This document shows, one piece after another, positions 41,346 to 54,049 of a DNA stretch of 64,000 nucleotides. Made by a program: the position numbers and the translations under genes. The notes beneath the pieces were generated by a model, which saw nothing but the letters and a program-made list of their open reading frames with translations, did not search any database and was not told the origin of the DNA. Source of the stretch: Cristatella mucedo (lineage: Eukaryota > Bryozoa > Phylactolaemata > Cristatellidae); contig WPIO01000034.1 in the NCBI GenBank assembly GCA_009760855.2, forward strand, positions 3,777,501-3,841,500, read 5' to 3'. Within the stretch, counting starts at the first letter, position 1. Each line of letters opens with the position of its first letter.

Positions 41346-42425
41346 AGGTCTCGAGGCATGCACGGCCACGAGAATGCAAACAAGCGTTAGCATGCTCAGG
41401 CTTTAGTTTTTAGCTTTAGCTTTAGCTCAGACAGGCTGGCATGCTAAAGCGCACATGAAGACACTTATGGCCACCGGCTTCGTCAAACTTTCGTTAGTTA
41501 TATGCCCCGGTTATCATACAGAGGTAAGCACACAAAGAAAACTGGAGCCAAAAGCCGAAAGTCTGAAGCACGAAGGAATCTTTAGCATGTATGCATCTTC
41601 AGCAGAAGTACAAAAGATTCAAAGAGACGATTGTATCAATAACTAGCGACCATAGCCGAAGAGAGCTCTAGATTTTCCGAATTTGAGGAAGACACTATCT
41701 CACGAAGGCGACGTTAAAATGGCTTTACATTATAGTTGCAGATACAGAGCTGTCTCATCTTCTTAAAGGGCATATTTTGCACGAGCCACTGCATTTATTG
41801 CTATTTTGTGGCAAATCGCGAGGCTTTCAGAAGTCTGAATTGCCGAATGCACTGAAGCCTTCTAATTTCTGAGAGTAGCAATACATTATGACAGATTGGT
41901 TGCTAATTTTTCTAGGACAAATTGTAAGAGACAGTGGAATTTAGCAGTGACCCATCGACCGAAGCAGAACCCACTGAGCGGAAGCAGATCGCTGGCGCAG
42001 CAGGCAGCAGCAGCAGGCAGCAGCAGCAGCAGATCCTTAGCGCTCGCTAGTGCACTGAGGCAGCAGCAGCAGGAGGCCTGCAGATGCCGGCTATCGCAGT
42101 CAGCCAGTCGTTACGAGATCCGTTACGTACCGGAAAATACGAAAGTAAAAGTTATTGGATTCAACCGCTTAAATTTCTCTCATGGAAAAGCAATTTCCTC
42201 GCACGGGAAATTTTCCAGATTGCATCATACGAACCATTGATCGTACGCCAGCACCGTGATACCGAAGCTCGCGAAGCCAGACGACCGACTGCCGAGCAAT
42301 CGGCAGCTGCTGCTTAGGCTGCGGCGACAGACTAAAAGCTCGCCGCACGCTGAAATGCACGCACTTCTGAGCAGCTGAAAGCTCGCGCTCACTCGCGGGG
42401 CTCTCGCGTTCGATCAAGCGGAAGC
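41346..42425. other. 3' flank of the second sulfotransferase
   Basis: No gene supported. CAG-repeat clusters lie at 41,996-42,032 and 42,059-42,073. Confidence 0.5.
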
Positions 42426-43718
42426 TCAGCGCTGAGAGCTCCTGCACACCGGCTGAGCGGCGTTAATTAATTGGAACAGCTGCAGCTCCGTCATGCCAGC
42501 CAGCTGACAGGAAGCGTCCCGTCGGCCGCCCTCACTCAGCACGTAGGCGCCGCTGACGTTCACGCTCCAGCTCCTGTTCCCCTTGCGCACCGTGTCGCGA
42601 ACTACGGCGGCCACGCAGCGCTTGTAAAAGGCGGCCTGCTTGTCGTGGTACTCGAGCACCTGCTCGCGCACGTACGCCTCTCCGCGACGCCGAATCTGGG
42701 CGTCCATCTTGGCACGGAAGTGATCGTACAGCATCTTGTCAGCCCAGTTCCACTCGTAGGCCAGGCTGCGAACTTTGCTGGACAGGCGCGCGCTCGGGCT
42801 GAGCCGGTAGTTGGTCTTGAAGTGCAGCAAGTCGTCGGTCGTCCAGCCGAGCAGGTCTCGCATGAGAACGAGGCTCTCCTCCAGCCGCTCGACGACGAGC
42901 ACGAGATGAAAGGCCTCGTCGATTTCATCTATCTTGCGCGCCACGACCTCGCGCGTCGGCGCGGGCGAGAGGTCGAGGCCGAAGTCGTACAGCTGCAGAA
43001 ACTGCAAGCGCCCCACGCCGCACGGGTACTCGAGCGCTGCCGAGCTCCGATTGCCGCCGCTGGCCGCCAGCTCAGCCAGGTAGTCATCGAAGGTGGCGTT
43101 TTGGCGACGCTCGTCGTCGCATATTTCACCGAGAAAGTAGTGGTAAGCGGAGTCCATCTGCTCGGCCGGATCGCGCACGACGGTCACGAAAAACGTGTCG
43201 TTCCGCATGAAGCCCGCTGCGTCCGAGCCGAAGCGCGCATGGGCGGCCATGACGTCGAACAGCGGGTGCGAGCAAGTGCGCTTGGCGCGGCCGGGGTGGA
43301 ACGAGCGAGGGAAGAAGATGTTGCTGCCTTGCAGAGGCAGAGCGACGGACAGGTTGTGCTTCATCGCGTAGCCGAGAATGATGCGCTGGACGCTGCTGCT
43401 CGCGCACTTGTGCGTCTTCAAGAAGTAGACATGCCGCCGAGGCCGAGCAGGCGGCGGCGGCGGTGGCTCGGGCTGCTCAGGCGGCGGCGCCTCTGGAGAG
43501 CCGCCTGCCGAGAGCCGCCGCCGATCGAAGCTCAACGCCGCTCGCCGTGCCGGTGCTCGCGCTCTGAGCTCGAAGCGCTGCACGGCGCACCCGAGCAGCG
43601 TCAGAGCCAGAGCGCCGGCACACAGCGTGGCGAGCGAGGCGCGGCGGAGCACGAGAAAGCGAGCTGCATTCCCAGACTTGCAGTTCGTGTTGGGGCGAGC
43701 GCATGCCGACGTGCGCAT
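42426..43718 (-). CDS. galactose 3-O-sulfotransferase-family enzyme
   Basis: Intact single-exon gene, 430 residues. Residues 25-46 (RRASLATLCAGALALTLLGC) are a type II membrane anchor; a Pro-rich stem (about 72-95) follows. The PAPS loop is FLKTHKCASSS (about 99-109), the 3'-phosphate site is VVRDPAEQMDS (about 180-190), and NWADKMLYDHF is conserved near residue 320. Several N-glycosylation sequons (NAT, NRS, NVS) suit a Golgi lumenal enzyme. It lacks the Gln/Gly insert and long tail of the paralogue at 26,393. The many frames on the other strand are shadows. Predicted to add sulfate to galactose-type glycans; acceptor unknown. Confidence 0.93.
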   Translation of the reverse strand: MRTSACARPNTNCKSGNAARFLVLRRASLATLCAGALALTLLGCAVQRFELRARAPARRAALSFDRRRLSAGGSPEAPPPEQPEPPPPPPARPRRHVYFLKTHKCASSSVQRIILGYAMKHNLSVALPLQGSNIFFPRSFHPGRAKRTCSHPLFDVMAAHARFGSDAAGFMRNDTFFVTVVRDPAEQMDSAYHYFLGEICDDERRQNATFDDYLAELAASGGNRSSAALEYPCGVGRLQFLQLYDFGLDLSPAPTREVVARKIDEIDEAFHLVLVVERLEESLVLMRDLLGWTTDDLLHFKTNYRLSPSARLSSKVRSLAYEWNWADKMLYDHFRAKMDAQIRRRGEAYVREQVLEYHDKQAAFYKRCVAAVVRDTVRKGNRSWSVNVSGAYVLSEGGRRDASCQLAGMTELQLFQLINAAQPVCRSSQR

Positions 43719-44003
43719 GCCGACAGAAGATCGAAGCGACCAGTGTCTCCAAGATCGCGGCGTCTAGGCGGCAGTAAAGGATCTGGCAGCGTTGACTCAC
43801 GCCTCTAGCCTGAGCGTCGGCTAGCAGCTACTGCCGACTCGAGCCGGCTCCACAGACAATATGGCCTGCAGCGACTGAGCCAAATGTCATGTGGCAAAAC
43901 CGCAGAGCTTCATTAGAGCGGAACCAATTGAGCAGCTCTAGGGATTAGGGTATAGGGTATTGGGCATAAGCCCAAAGCATGCGATTCTCGTTTCTGATCA
44001 GCA

Positions 44004-44005
<2 letters not shown>

Positions 44006-44097
<92 letters not shown>

Positions 44098-44346
44098 CTC
44101 TCTCTGTCTCTTTGTCTCTCTCTTTCTATCTCCCCGTCTCTGTCTCTGTCTCTCTCTTCTCTCTCCCTCTTTCTCTCTCTGTCTCTCTCTTTCTATCTCT
44201 GTCTGTCTGACTGCCTGTTTATCTGTCTCTGTCTATCTGTCTCTCTTCCTGTCTCTCTCCCTGTCTCTCTCTCTCTCTCTCTCCTCTGTCTCTCTCCCTG
44301 TCTCTCTCTCTCTCTCTCTCTCTGTGCCTCTCTGTGCCTCTCTGTG

Positions 44347-44387
<41 letters not shown>

Positions 44388-44396
44388 GTCTCAGTC
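44006..44396 (+). repeat. (TC)n microsatellite with TG/TA/CC interruptions
   Basis: About 390 bases of mostly TC dinucleotides, pure at first and then divided by TGTC, TATC and CCTG units. Confidence 0.97.
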
Positions 44397-45099
44397 TCAC
44401 TTGCGGCTGACTACACTTGTCATATATGACTAATTATCAGCTACGGCTGACTACCCTTGCCATCAACGACTGACTATCCCTCCGGAACGTCCGGTGACAC
44501 TAAGAGGGTACGAGGTCTATAGTTGCAGGAGTGCCGATTGCTTGCAGAGACAAGCCAGACAGAAGTACCAAGTACAGAATGCCCTGTGCAGTCCTGAAGC
44601 ACATTTGTGCCAGGCTACGAACGATTAATGAGTTACACGTGTCTTTACGAGATTATGGTTTACAGGAGGTTAACATTCTTCCCCGAGGGTAGGTAAGCCA
44701 CTTTAAGAGATATTTTTTTTCAAAGTGAAGTTTAATGCGGATGTGTCCGTCAACTTGAATACAGCCCATTTGGTTGCTAAAGGCTAGGGTCAGATTGATG
44801 GTATTGACTTCCCAGAGACAATTGCGCCAGTAGCAAAGTTCGACTCAAAGTGAGGACTCTCGTGGCCATAGCAATCATGTTTAGGGAATAAAACAATCCC
44901 GGCTGCTCTGCAAACGGTGAGCCAACTGCGCCTCTGCTAAGTTTGATAGACTGATTTCCCTCTGACTTACAGCCCTTTCAGTTACGCCTAGAAGCAGCTA
45001 AGCAATTAGATCCTTTTATTCAGATGACTCGTCTAGGATGAGTTACACAATGCCTGACTTGTACGCAGATGACTCGGCTAGAAAATCTGCTGTTATGAA
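44397..45099. other. gene-free stretch
   Basis: 44,700-44,880 contains weak similarity to retrotransposon polyprotein (a frame around 44,715-44,830 reading LNTAHLVAKG-like residues), too short and broken to call. Confidence 0.35.
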
Positions 45100-45305
45100 A
45101 TCTCACTGGTAGCCAGTGCAGGTCGGCGAAAAGTGGAGTAATGTGGCAACTGCGACGCTCACGACAGACAAGTCTAGCAGCAGAGTCTTGCACCAGCTGC
45201 AATCGCCTGATCGCACATGCTGGTAGGCCAGTAAGCAGTGAGTTGCAGAAGTCGAGACAGGATGTCACGAATGCATGGACCAACTTAGACGTGGTCTCCT
45301 TGTCT
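45100..45305 (-). mobile_element. L2-A internal fragment
   Basis: Minus-strand piece matching the reverse-transcriptase C-terminal region (RLDFCNSLLTGLPACAIRRL-type frame), lacking the LINE's 3' end. Confidence 0.9.
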
Positions 45306-46609
45306 AGTGAAGTTCGAGCTATTGAACAATGGGCCAATGCCGAGGAGCCACTAACACCATATACAACGTCCGGGAACTTTATTTTATGCACTTATGGACG
45401 CGCAGAAAACCTAGTTCAACCGAATTCAGAAATTTTCTACAATTTTGTGGTACAAGCAGAGAGCCGGACTCAAATTTCAAATTTCAGTGTGAACACAGTC
45501 AGCATTAGCTGAGTTAAAAAATTTACAGAAGCAAGAAGCTGAAAGTGAAAGTGAAGCTGCGTAAAAGTCAACAACAACAATGCACCTGATAGAGCTGCAC
45601 GCATTTACTTCTATCTATCAGGTGTAAAAAGTTTGGATGCAAGTCGTATGCAATGCAGAGATCGATAGATCTTTTATTTGCAGATATGTTGCTTCCGGCT
45701 TACATCCGGTTCAGACATTACGAGAGGTGTGCCACACAGGTGTGCTCCTTCCCAATACAGCCGGGTACCCAGTAAGCCTTTACAGTACGGAGTGTGGTTA
45801 AGATAAATGCGGCCACTGCTTGTCAACACACGTTCACCAAACATCAAAGAATGGTCATTTAACAGCGACAACAACAACAATAATAAGTCGCTTACCGTTC
45901 ACTAAACTGGGAATTGCATTGATCCATCTTAACGCAATCAATTCTTGTACACAGCAAGCACACGTTGAACACCAACCACACAACCCAGCGTAGCAGCGTG
46001 GCTCCAGAATGCTGGCTCATCATTCTCCTTTAAAGCTCTTTTCGTCGGTTTCAAGGCCGGAGAAATCGCGACTAGAAAAGGGACTAATCGAAAGGCATAA
46101 CCATATGGTCTTGAACCATGACCAGTACCGCCCAAAGCATGGTCTGGATATTCATTTTTTATTTTATGGGGTAGCTGTCAAAACTTCCGATCCCATTTCT
46201 GGCAGGTTGTCTTTTGAAAGATACCGTACAAAAATATTGGTTTGTCAGACATATTTCACAAGTATTTTCTGGTCATGCCCCATTAAGTTATCGTAGACAC
46301 AAACGTTTAACAAAGAAGAAAAGAACTGCCATGGAGTTTTCTATTCCAAGAATTTTGAGGGAGAGTATTGACCACTAAAGCAACAGCTATTTCTGAACGT
46401 TGGACGCTTGCAAAAGTTAACTGGCAAGAGCGGTCCTCCATCCACGAATCTACACATTCCTTCATCAATCGCCGCAGTCCCGATCTTTCCATCCCCCATC
46501 CGGAGAGGGATCAGTCATCTTTAGCAGAGAGCAGCAATTCAGACAGCGAGAAAGATAGGCAGGTTCAGATTCCAACTTCACAGATGCGACTGAGGTGAGC
46601 AAGCCATAT

Positions 46610-46611
<2 letters not shown>
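45306..46611. other. gene-free stretch
   Basis: No gene supported. A short inverted pair (GCACCTGATAGA...TCTATCAGGTG) lies at 45,581-45,625. Confidence 0.5.
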
Positions 46612-46642
<31 letters not shown>

Positions 46643-46800
46643 TACTTGATAAAGCGCCCTCAGAGAACTTAATCTCTTAATCTCTTTCTAGCTTTACATT
46701 TGCTGCGAAGGGAAATGCAATTGAATGGTGAGTCAAATCATGCTTGAAAAACAAACAAAATGAATAACATGGTTAGAGGTGACATGCACAATATTTCCCA
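46612..46800 (-). mobile_element. L2-A 3' end fragment
   Basis: (AAT)n tail, then minus-strand L2-A 3' end with a small duplication of TTAATCTCT; stops at 46,800. Confidence 0.9.
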
Positions 46801-47599
46801 AATGCAGCGATCTCAACGATCTGAAGGATTTGGTCTTACATAGTCCTAGGCTAAGCTTTTGACATGCATTCGTAAGGAGTGGACATTTTTAGATGAATGT
46901 GTAAAGTTAAAGATCAGAAAAAGCGTCATCATATTTTTCCAAGTTTTCTTTGCATTTATCATTGCAGCTGGCCAGCAGCAGTAGGGTATGTAGAATTTCA
47001 GCCTAGGCTCGATGTGATTATAAAAGTGTGGGATGAGAAGGTTGCATGAAAAGTCTGAAATACACGAAAGTCTGAACTACATGAAAGTCATTGAAATGCA
47101 TGCTACCGCATGCATTTCAATGTACTCGGCAGTAGCATCCGTTCTAATCGAATGGTGGCTCTTCTTTAACTCGAGAGCTGCTTTTGCTCTGAGAGGCAGG
47201 GCCGGCATCCCTTACACGAACGCAGTTTACTCGTCGTGCTCGAATGAAGAGCTCGGGAAAGCACAGCTGCTACTCACGGTTAGGTCTCCGATCTCCCAGT
47301 CACAGTTTGCTAACAGAGGAAGTGACTCCTACTCGAATCTACCTGAACGGTCCAGAATCAACAACCCGCAGTCTCTCCTGCAGAGGAAGTTTCCGATTTC
47401 GTCAGTTGGTTCGGATCGAGCGCGTTTGTCCGACAGGCCTGCATTAATTGGCCAGTTTTTGCCATGCAGACGCCAGTAGCGGTTGACGCGACGTCTGACG
47501 TAACAGCTCTCCAAACTACCTCGCCTCCCTGCTGGCCTCGAGTTCAACCCGCCTGGGTAGCAGCCATGACTGGCTCGTGATATCTGACGAATAATTGCG
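46801..47599. other. gene-free stretch
   Basis: A small palindrome around GAAATGCATGCTACCGCATG lies near 47,092-47,122. No gene supported. Confidence 0.5.
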
Positions 47600-48095
47600 A
47601 TTCGCGGCGATCCACCTGCCATTCCTAAAATAGGCATTGCACTACTGTGATTACAATTCCGCTTCATAGACAAATCGTGTCACGGGTTTTCATACCAAGT
47701 ATCGTGCAGTGTCGCATGCGCGTTTACATGCAAATTTTCTTCGATGGTATGGTTAATTTATTTTTTCTGGAATTCTCGAATTGCAATCCACCCGCCATTT
47801 AAAAAATGAGTCACGACGAGCTGCAAATTCGCTTTTTAAGCGAACGGTTTTCTGCCTGACTCGCCAAATGTAATGCACTGTTCCAATGTAAATGTCCTCT
47901 GCAAATGGCCTCTAACGGCCCTGCCCAGAAAGTGGCCCTGCACTTTCAAAATTTAATCCACCTGCCATTTCAAAAATAAGAGTTGCGAAAATGTGTTTCC
48001 AATTCTGCTTCACAGATTATGTTGATTCAGGTTTAATGGCTAATTGCACGTTCTTATTCCAATGGCCACGACCCGGCGTAGCGAGTGGCCCGGCC
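47600..48095 (+). repeat. diverged tandem repeat, about 170-176 bp, three copies
   Basis: The anchor TCCACCTGCCATT recurs at 47,611, 47,787 and 47,957 (once as TCCACCCGCCATT), each followed by an A-rich run, ATGAGT/ATAAGAG-like sequence and an AATTC(C/T)GCTTCA-like segment. The copies differ strongly and carry no coding frame. Confidence 0.6.
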
Positions 48096-49571
48096 GGTTT
48101 TTGAGCTGCGAAATGGCGAAATAATTTAAGCTTTCAGTACATCTTATGAAGGGCTTGGTAGCCAACGAGAGGTTTCAACCTCGATGTGATTGATATTGCC
48201 ACCATTGGTAAGTTGCCATCGCACCTCAAGAAAGATATCTGGCTAATCTGGCTAGAAAAATATCTGGCTACGAAGAAGCAGTTTTATTTTCTTTGCTTGC
48301 GACGATATGACTTATGCAGACGTCTTAACTAATAATAGCTTATGATAATTAATAATAACTTATGAACGACTTATGAAGAGTTTATGGCTGTCAGCTTGCA
48401 CCTTGCACCTATTAACTTGCACCAATGGCTGTCAACTTGCATCCACTTTGACACACTCTCGGCGTCACGATAGCATTGGATTTAATGTCGGAGACTATTA
48501 CGGATTTCCACACTCTTGGACGTAAAAAGTGCCCTGCCACGCGCTCTCCTCCGCGGCCTTCACCTAGGCAGTATAAACTTTACCGTTTACCGAGTAAACT
48601 CGGTAAACGCCTCGGGAGTATAAACGCTGCGACAACGTTAAAGCACGCTTCAAAATGAAACCTAAATGCCTTTAGAAGTCCTATGAACGTCGTAGTACAC
48701 AGCAAAATAGATATATTTAATCCGAAAGCGATCGGTTTTTCCAAGCGAACGCGTGCGGCAGAGTAGGCGTCTAGTCAATGTCAACTGTAAGTCCAGGTCT
48801 TGCGAAAATAGCGCCTCAGAACGCTGCTAATAAATTGTAAACGCCGAAGAAAATCCGCTCAAACACGCAGAAGACAGCCGAAGGCATTCAACATATAGCA
48901 CGTTGACCATACATAGGCTTGAGAAATCGATCGGAGCGTCTTCTCGAGATCGTCTGCTCAGCTCGATGATCTGACGTCATCGGCCCGCCATTCTCAAGCT
49001 GCCCTGAGTGTCTCAATTTTTGTTCCCAAGTAAGACGTAAGTGTCATTTTTTTGTTTCTTATGCCTCCTTAAAATTACAGGAAAATCTATTATTCCCTAC
49101 AATCGTGGTTTGTGGAACCGGGACAATAATCAATTTAAATTATACCCTATCTCATTAGAAAGCTGACTAATTTGTGGTTCACATTCATTCAGAAGGAACG
49201 TAAATTAAACGAAATTAACATTGATTTATTCTGAAGTGCTACAAAATGACCTAACAAAAGATTTCGCGAATGACCATACCTTCTAGATTTGTGTCTGTAC
49301 CGCAAATCGCTGTCTTGAAGTATCCCTGCAAGTACTGTCTTCGTCCGTCACATTTTTTTTAAGATTCTGTCCTTAGTAGGGAAATTCAGTATATCCTGCT
49401 GAAATTGCTCGCCTCGCTCCTCCGAGTAATCATCAATTTTTTCCTAAAATTTTTCAAGAACGAGCATTAAAGATGCGGACTTTGGGAGACATTCTGAATT
49501 TCTTTTTGGCATAATTCTTTATGAGAAACTCAGTCAACCTGTCATAGTTTTTCCACCTTGTGATTTACGAG
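48096..49571. other. gene-free stretch
   Basis: Contains an 11-bp perfect inverted repeat GTTTACCGAGT/ACTCGGTAAAC at 48,585-48,608. No gene supported. Confidence 0.5.
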
Positions 49572-49715
49572 AAAATAAATAAATAAAACTCATTTGTATA
49601 GCACCCTAAGAAAACTTGTTTTATTCAGGTGTTTCACGTATGCCACGGAGCTCGAGCCCACGACCTCGGCCTGACCTTGGTCGGGGCGAGTGCCTTAGCC
49701 AGTGGGCCAAGGTAG
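49572..49715 (-). mobile_element. SINE1 copy
   Basis: Minus strand, from an AAATAAATAAA tail through CCCTAAGAAAACTTG and a head with GAGCCCACGACCTCGGCC to GCCTTAGCCAGTGGGCCAA (box A side). Confidence 0.85.
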
Positions 49716-50222
49716 TTCGGCGTACAATAAAAAATTCGTAGCAAGCCACAAACCTTTGTAACAAAACTATTCCAAACCAATTTTCCGTCCAGTTCAGCCT
49801 CTTTGCTAATTCCACACGTTCTGTGATCTTCATTACCCGCGGTCAGACGAAAATATTATCTTTAACCTTTTCCCGACAGATCTAGAATGACGTTTTAAAG
49901 GTAGTTAAAAGCTTCAGACTCTTTCCCATAAAAAACTGACTGATTCGGCCTAACTTGTTGTTCAGGGGTGGATTGTAGTTATTCTACGCGTCTACCAACG
50001 GCTTTCTCTCACTTGATGTTCTTCTACCCTGTAGAGAACTCGGTTCGCTGTGGCCAGTTCCTTTTTTGATAGAGCGCCTTTTAGCGTCCAGCCAAGGCAA
50101 AGGTAACATGAAAACATCGCAAACATGCTGTAGAGACTTACCAGAAATGACATCCTTTTGAAGTCGGAAATGACCTCCGAGCCTTTGTCTGTACTTCAAG
50201 GCACTCAGCAGCATCTCAACAC

Positions 50223-50412
50223 TGATAAATAAATAAATAAATCCTAGCTGATTAAACAGCCTCTTTTTGTATAGCGACAGAAGAGCCTTTTATGGCTATC
50301 ACCACCGCTTGCAGTGGCGATAAAGAATCGCCCACCGCAGGAATCGAACCCACGACCTCGGGACCGAGGTCGTGAAAGCAACCGCCTTACCTAGTGTGCC
50401 ATCGGGGCTCCA
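50223..50412 (-). mobile_element. SINE2 copy, best preserved
   Basis: Minus strand: an (AAAT)n tail, a body with CACCACCGCTTGCAGTGGCG, box-B complement GGAATCGAACCC and box-A side GCCTTACCTAGTGTGCCA. The most complete SINE2 in the window. Confidence 0.88.
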
Positions 50413-52277
50413 CATAATGATGACATTCTCATTGAGGTTAAAAGAGTAAGCCAATGGAAAGACGGGTACTCGTTCTTATCATAAAGTAGCGTGGCTTTGA
50501 GGCTAATCGTTGAGCTATCTATAGAAATAGGCACCCGTCCACTCGGATTCACAGCTGATTATCATTGCCTCAATTAGAAAAATGCCAAATTGTCTCGGAA
50601 GTACAGCCCATCCTTGCCAACTGAAAAAGTTGTAAAAAAGCTGGTGACGCTGTCTCTTATGTTACTTTCATATTTTAATCCAAATAAGTTCCGCCTGTTG
50701 AACTTATGAAGTCATAAGCTCAGTACTAGACTTGGTAAGGCAAAGGTCTCTGATCAGAGTATCTGTTCACGTATTTTTGGATGCGACAGTGTGGCTCGCT
50801 CTCCTCGGCTGTATCTGTGAAATTGTAGTCTGGATCGGTAAATAATATCTTCCGGCTTGTTGTTCTCTCCTTAAGATGGCTGATCCCTCTCCTTAAGAGA
50901 GGCGGGGAGGTCAGGAAGCTGTACGATAGGCGACAGATGAAGAAATTCGTGAATCTGCGAGATGGAAGGCGCGCTCGTGCCAGTTCGACTCTTGCAAGGA
51001 TTCTCCATGCAGAAGTTGCTTGAGTCGTCAATGGGAAAATCAATCGCCAAATTCGTGGGACTCGCAGACTTCACGAGCCTCTGTTTTCCACGTGCAACAT
51101 CATATAAAAGTGCCAGAATCACGTCAGCGTACCAAAATAGTGAGGTTTCACGATTACCTAATATTGTTCGGAAAATTCCATCTAGAGAGCAGAAATTCTT
51201 CACATCAACGCTCTCTTGCAGTGTCCGCATGTGAAATGAGGTTCCCATATCATGATCCCGCGGATGGCATGCCGAAATAACATACTTTATAGGTCTCACA
51301 CATTTTATCTTCACAAACGCTTTTGCGGGCCGTTTTATTTTCGTTATTGTCTTTGTAAAATATCTACAGGAAGCCAAATGCACCCGCTGGATGCAAGCAC
51401 CCTCTTGATGCCATCATTTAAATTAAACGTGGCTTTTTCCAATTCTCTTAATCTGCAAAAATATGTACTAAGATTTTCGCTTGAAGCAAATTTACTGCTA
51501 AAACTCTATGAATGCAACTCTACCGTCCTATATCCGCCTAGCCTTTGCCAAATCAGGTGATCGCCTCACAAAGCGTGCACTATGCTCGAACCTGCACCGC
51601 GTACGTTCGTACCGTACCATGCCAGCCACAAAAGCGGAGAAATTCAAAATATATACCTATCCCGACTACAGGAGCGAGGCTCTTGAAAAATTAGCTATTT
51701 TCTCTTTATTTTAAGCATACGGAACTAGGAAAACAAGCATTTATACCCAAGGACAACATAAATTTAAATCTTTAAAATAAGTTGGTACCGGTTGTTCAAC
51801 ACATTTCACAGGATATAAAGCGATTTTTAAAAGGTAATTTATAGGTAGTTTCCATCGGAGGTGGGCTCAGGAAGAATTTAATTTTAGGACTTACGATCGG
51901 AGCTGCAATTCCGAAGGAAGGAATTTTGGTTAAAACTCCTCTGCAGGAGCCCTCGAGCAATGGTAATTTGGAGCAGACATTTTTAAAGACATCGTAGGAG
52001 CCTCTCATCTTGGCCTATCTAGCTCAGCACTAAAAACTTGTCGACCGCTCTTGATATGCGTAATAAGCTCATCAATAAAACAGATTCAGACTGTGGGTGC
52101 ACCCCTAGTTTGAATAGTCTGGAGTCCTGCATCCAAGGACCTCCAGGCACCGAAGCGGTATACCGGGCTAAAGGCGGCGTTCTGGCAAAAGTGAGATTGA
52201 GCGGCTGCTGCAGCCAAGCCACGCCCCTTGGCAAGACTGACGGAGGGGGGGAGCTTTGCAAAAGTAATTACAAAGTA
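50413..52277. other. gene-free stretch
   Basis: The short frames on both strands between 50,700 and 51,700 overlap one another and resemble nothing known. No element recognised. Confidence 0.5.
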
Positions 52278-52440
52278 CTAGCTGACTAAACAGCCTCACT
52301 TGTGTAGCGGCAGATGAGCCTGGACGGCTATAGCCATCGTCGCTTGCAGTTGACGATAAAGAATCGCCTACCTGCAGGATTCGAACCCACGACCTCGGTC
52401 TTGAAGAGCGAGCACATTAAACCTCCTGGGCCGCATTTGC
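52278..52440 (-). mobile_element. SINE2 copy
   Basis: Minus strand: GCTGACTAAACAGCCTCACT, body CGTCGCTTGCAGTTGACG, box-B complement GGATTCGAACCC. The head end is diverged. Confidence 0.85.
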
Positions 52441-53587
52441 CGCTTTTGATCCCTTAGCATCCTTCTCTTGCCTTTCATTCATATACATTTAGCTATCAAC
52501 TTACGGCTTCACGCTCATGGCCAGTGCACCCGGGTAGGTTCACATTCAGCATTTCCAGTGAGATTCTGCTAGCCGATATTTTTGTTGGTAGATCTCGCAG
52601 ACTAAAATAGACTAGTCGAATGCTAACGCTAATAGCGCTAAAAATAAAAAAAGGTCATTGCAGGCAAGCTACGAATGCCATATTTTGTACAGGACCCAAG
52701 CTATTGCACCTGAGTAGGCAAAGCAAGACTCCGAATACACGGAAGACACCTTAGATCATGCCTTCCGCCAAGTGGGCCTAGATGCGAGCATTCACATTAG
52801 CGCTGGCGCCTTTGTGCTGCCGATTTGACTCGCCACATTCTGGATTATCATTCTGGATTATCAAGATTATTCTTCTAGATTATCTGGATTGCCAGTTCTA
52901 GATTATCCTTCTGGATTATCTCGCGGTAGATGATTGGTCCCTTTGTGTAGTGCCGCCAGTGGGAATCTATTGAATAGCGCTTCGGTAGCGGCTCGGCTCG
53001 TAGGTCGCTGTCTTTGACTATAGTTCATATTGAAGCTAGCGCTCGCCAATTAGATACTCCGGCTTCCCGTCAATTTCCGGGGGATCGTGGGCCCAGTAAA
53101 TAAATCAACAGCACGTCTCCTGGATACTATAATTAGATGTCAAGGAAGAGGTGGTACTGTGCCCTCAGTACTTCAGCGGAACTGAAATGATGCGATTAAG
53201 GTAAGAGTCAAGTTTGAGTCGTCGTTGTATCGCGCTAGGGCGAACAATGGTAGGACGCCGGTTAGTAAACGCCATCTGCAATCTAGCTTTTAAAGTTTCT
53301 GCGAGTGCTTACAACTTTTTCACTCTCGTTTAACGGATCTAGCGATGCGGACTCAGTCGCATCGTATAAGTTCGGTGAAATTTGACCAGACTGCGTTCGT
53401 CCGCCGAAGCCCGCAGTAAGCCACCTATAGTCGCCGTGGTCGTCTCCAGAGAGATTTCGTCTGCTGCTCTTCAAATGGTGCGTTTCAAATGCACTCTGTT
53501 TCTGTGGCAGCCCTATAGCCACAGTGGACCTGTTTAATTTAATGTATACGCTCGTGTCTTATTCAAAGTGTACATCATTGCCTCGTG
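52441..53587. other. gene-free stretch with a short GGATTATC repeat cluster
   Basis: Six imperfect copies of (T/C)T(G/A)GATTATC at 52,840-52,920. No gene supported. Confidence 0.5.
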
Positions 53588-53647
<60 letters not shown>

Positions 53648-53666
53648 CACATATATATATATATAC

Positions 53667-53698
<32 letters not shown>
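53588..53698 (+). repeat. (AT)n microsatellite
   Basis: About 110 bases of AT with regularly placed ATAC/CAC interruptions. Confidence 0.97.
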
Positions 53699-54049
53699 GC
53701 CTCGTGCTCCCAGTTTTACGTCCGTCTCTAGCAAGACCTGGCGACACTTGCAAGGCAATAGCAGGCCTGCAAACGTCTGAGCACCCACACTATCGGTTAA
53801 TTACTAGCCCCAGTGGCAGTCCGCTGGAACGTGGTATAAACAGAAAAGAGATATTTCTTCTCGCGCAAACCTTAACGTTTCGCTGGATTTTGACCTGCTG
53901 TCGCTTAGCATTCAAGGGTATTCGGCATGGTATGGGGAAAGTCACAGTATGCGTAGCGTAGCTTTTTTTTAATGTTCAAGAGATGCGCCACTAGACAAAG
54001 ACAATTATAGGAAATAAATAAATCAATTAAAATTAGATATTCAATAACA

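Noticed and set aside
42471-43808. 445-codon plus-strand frame opposite the second sulfotransferase
   Set aside because: Antisense shadow kept open by GC-rich codon use; no domain.
43960-44433. Leu/Ser-rich frames of 140-157 codons
   Set aside because: Translated (TC)n microsatellite.
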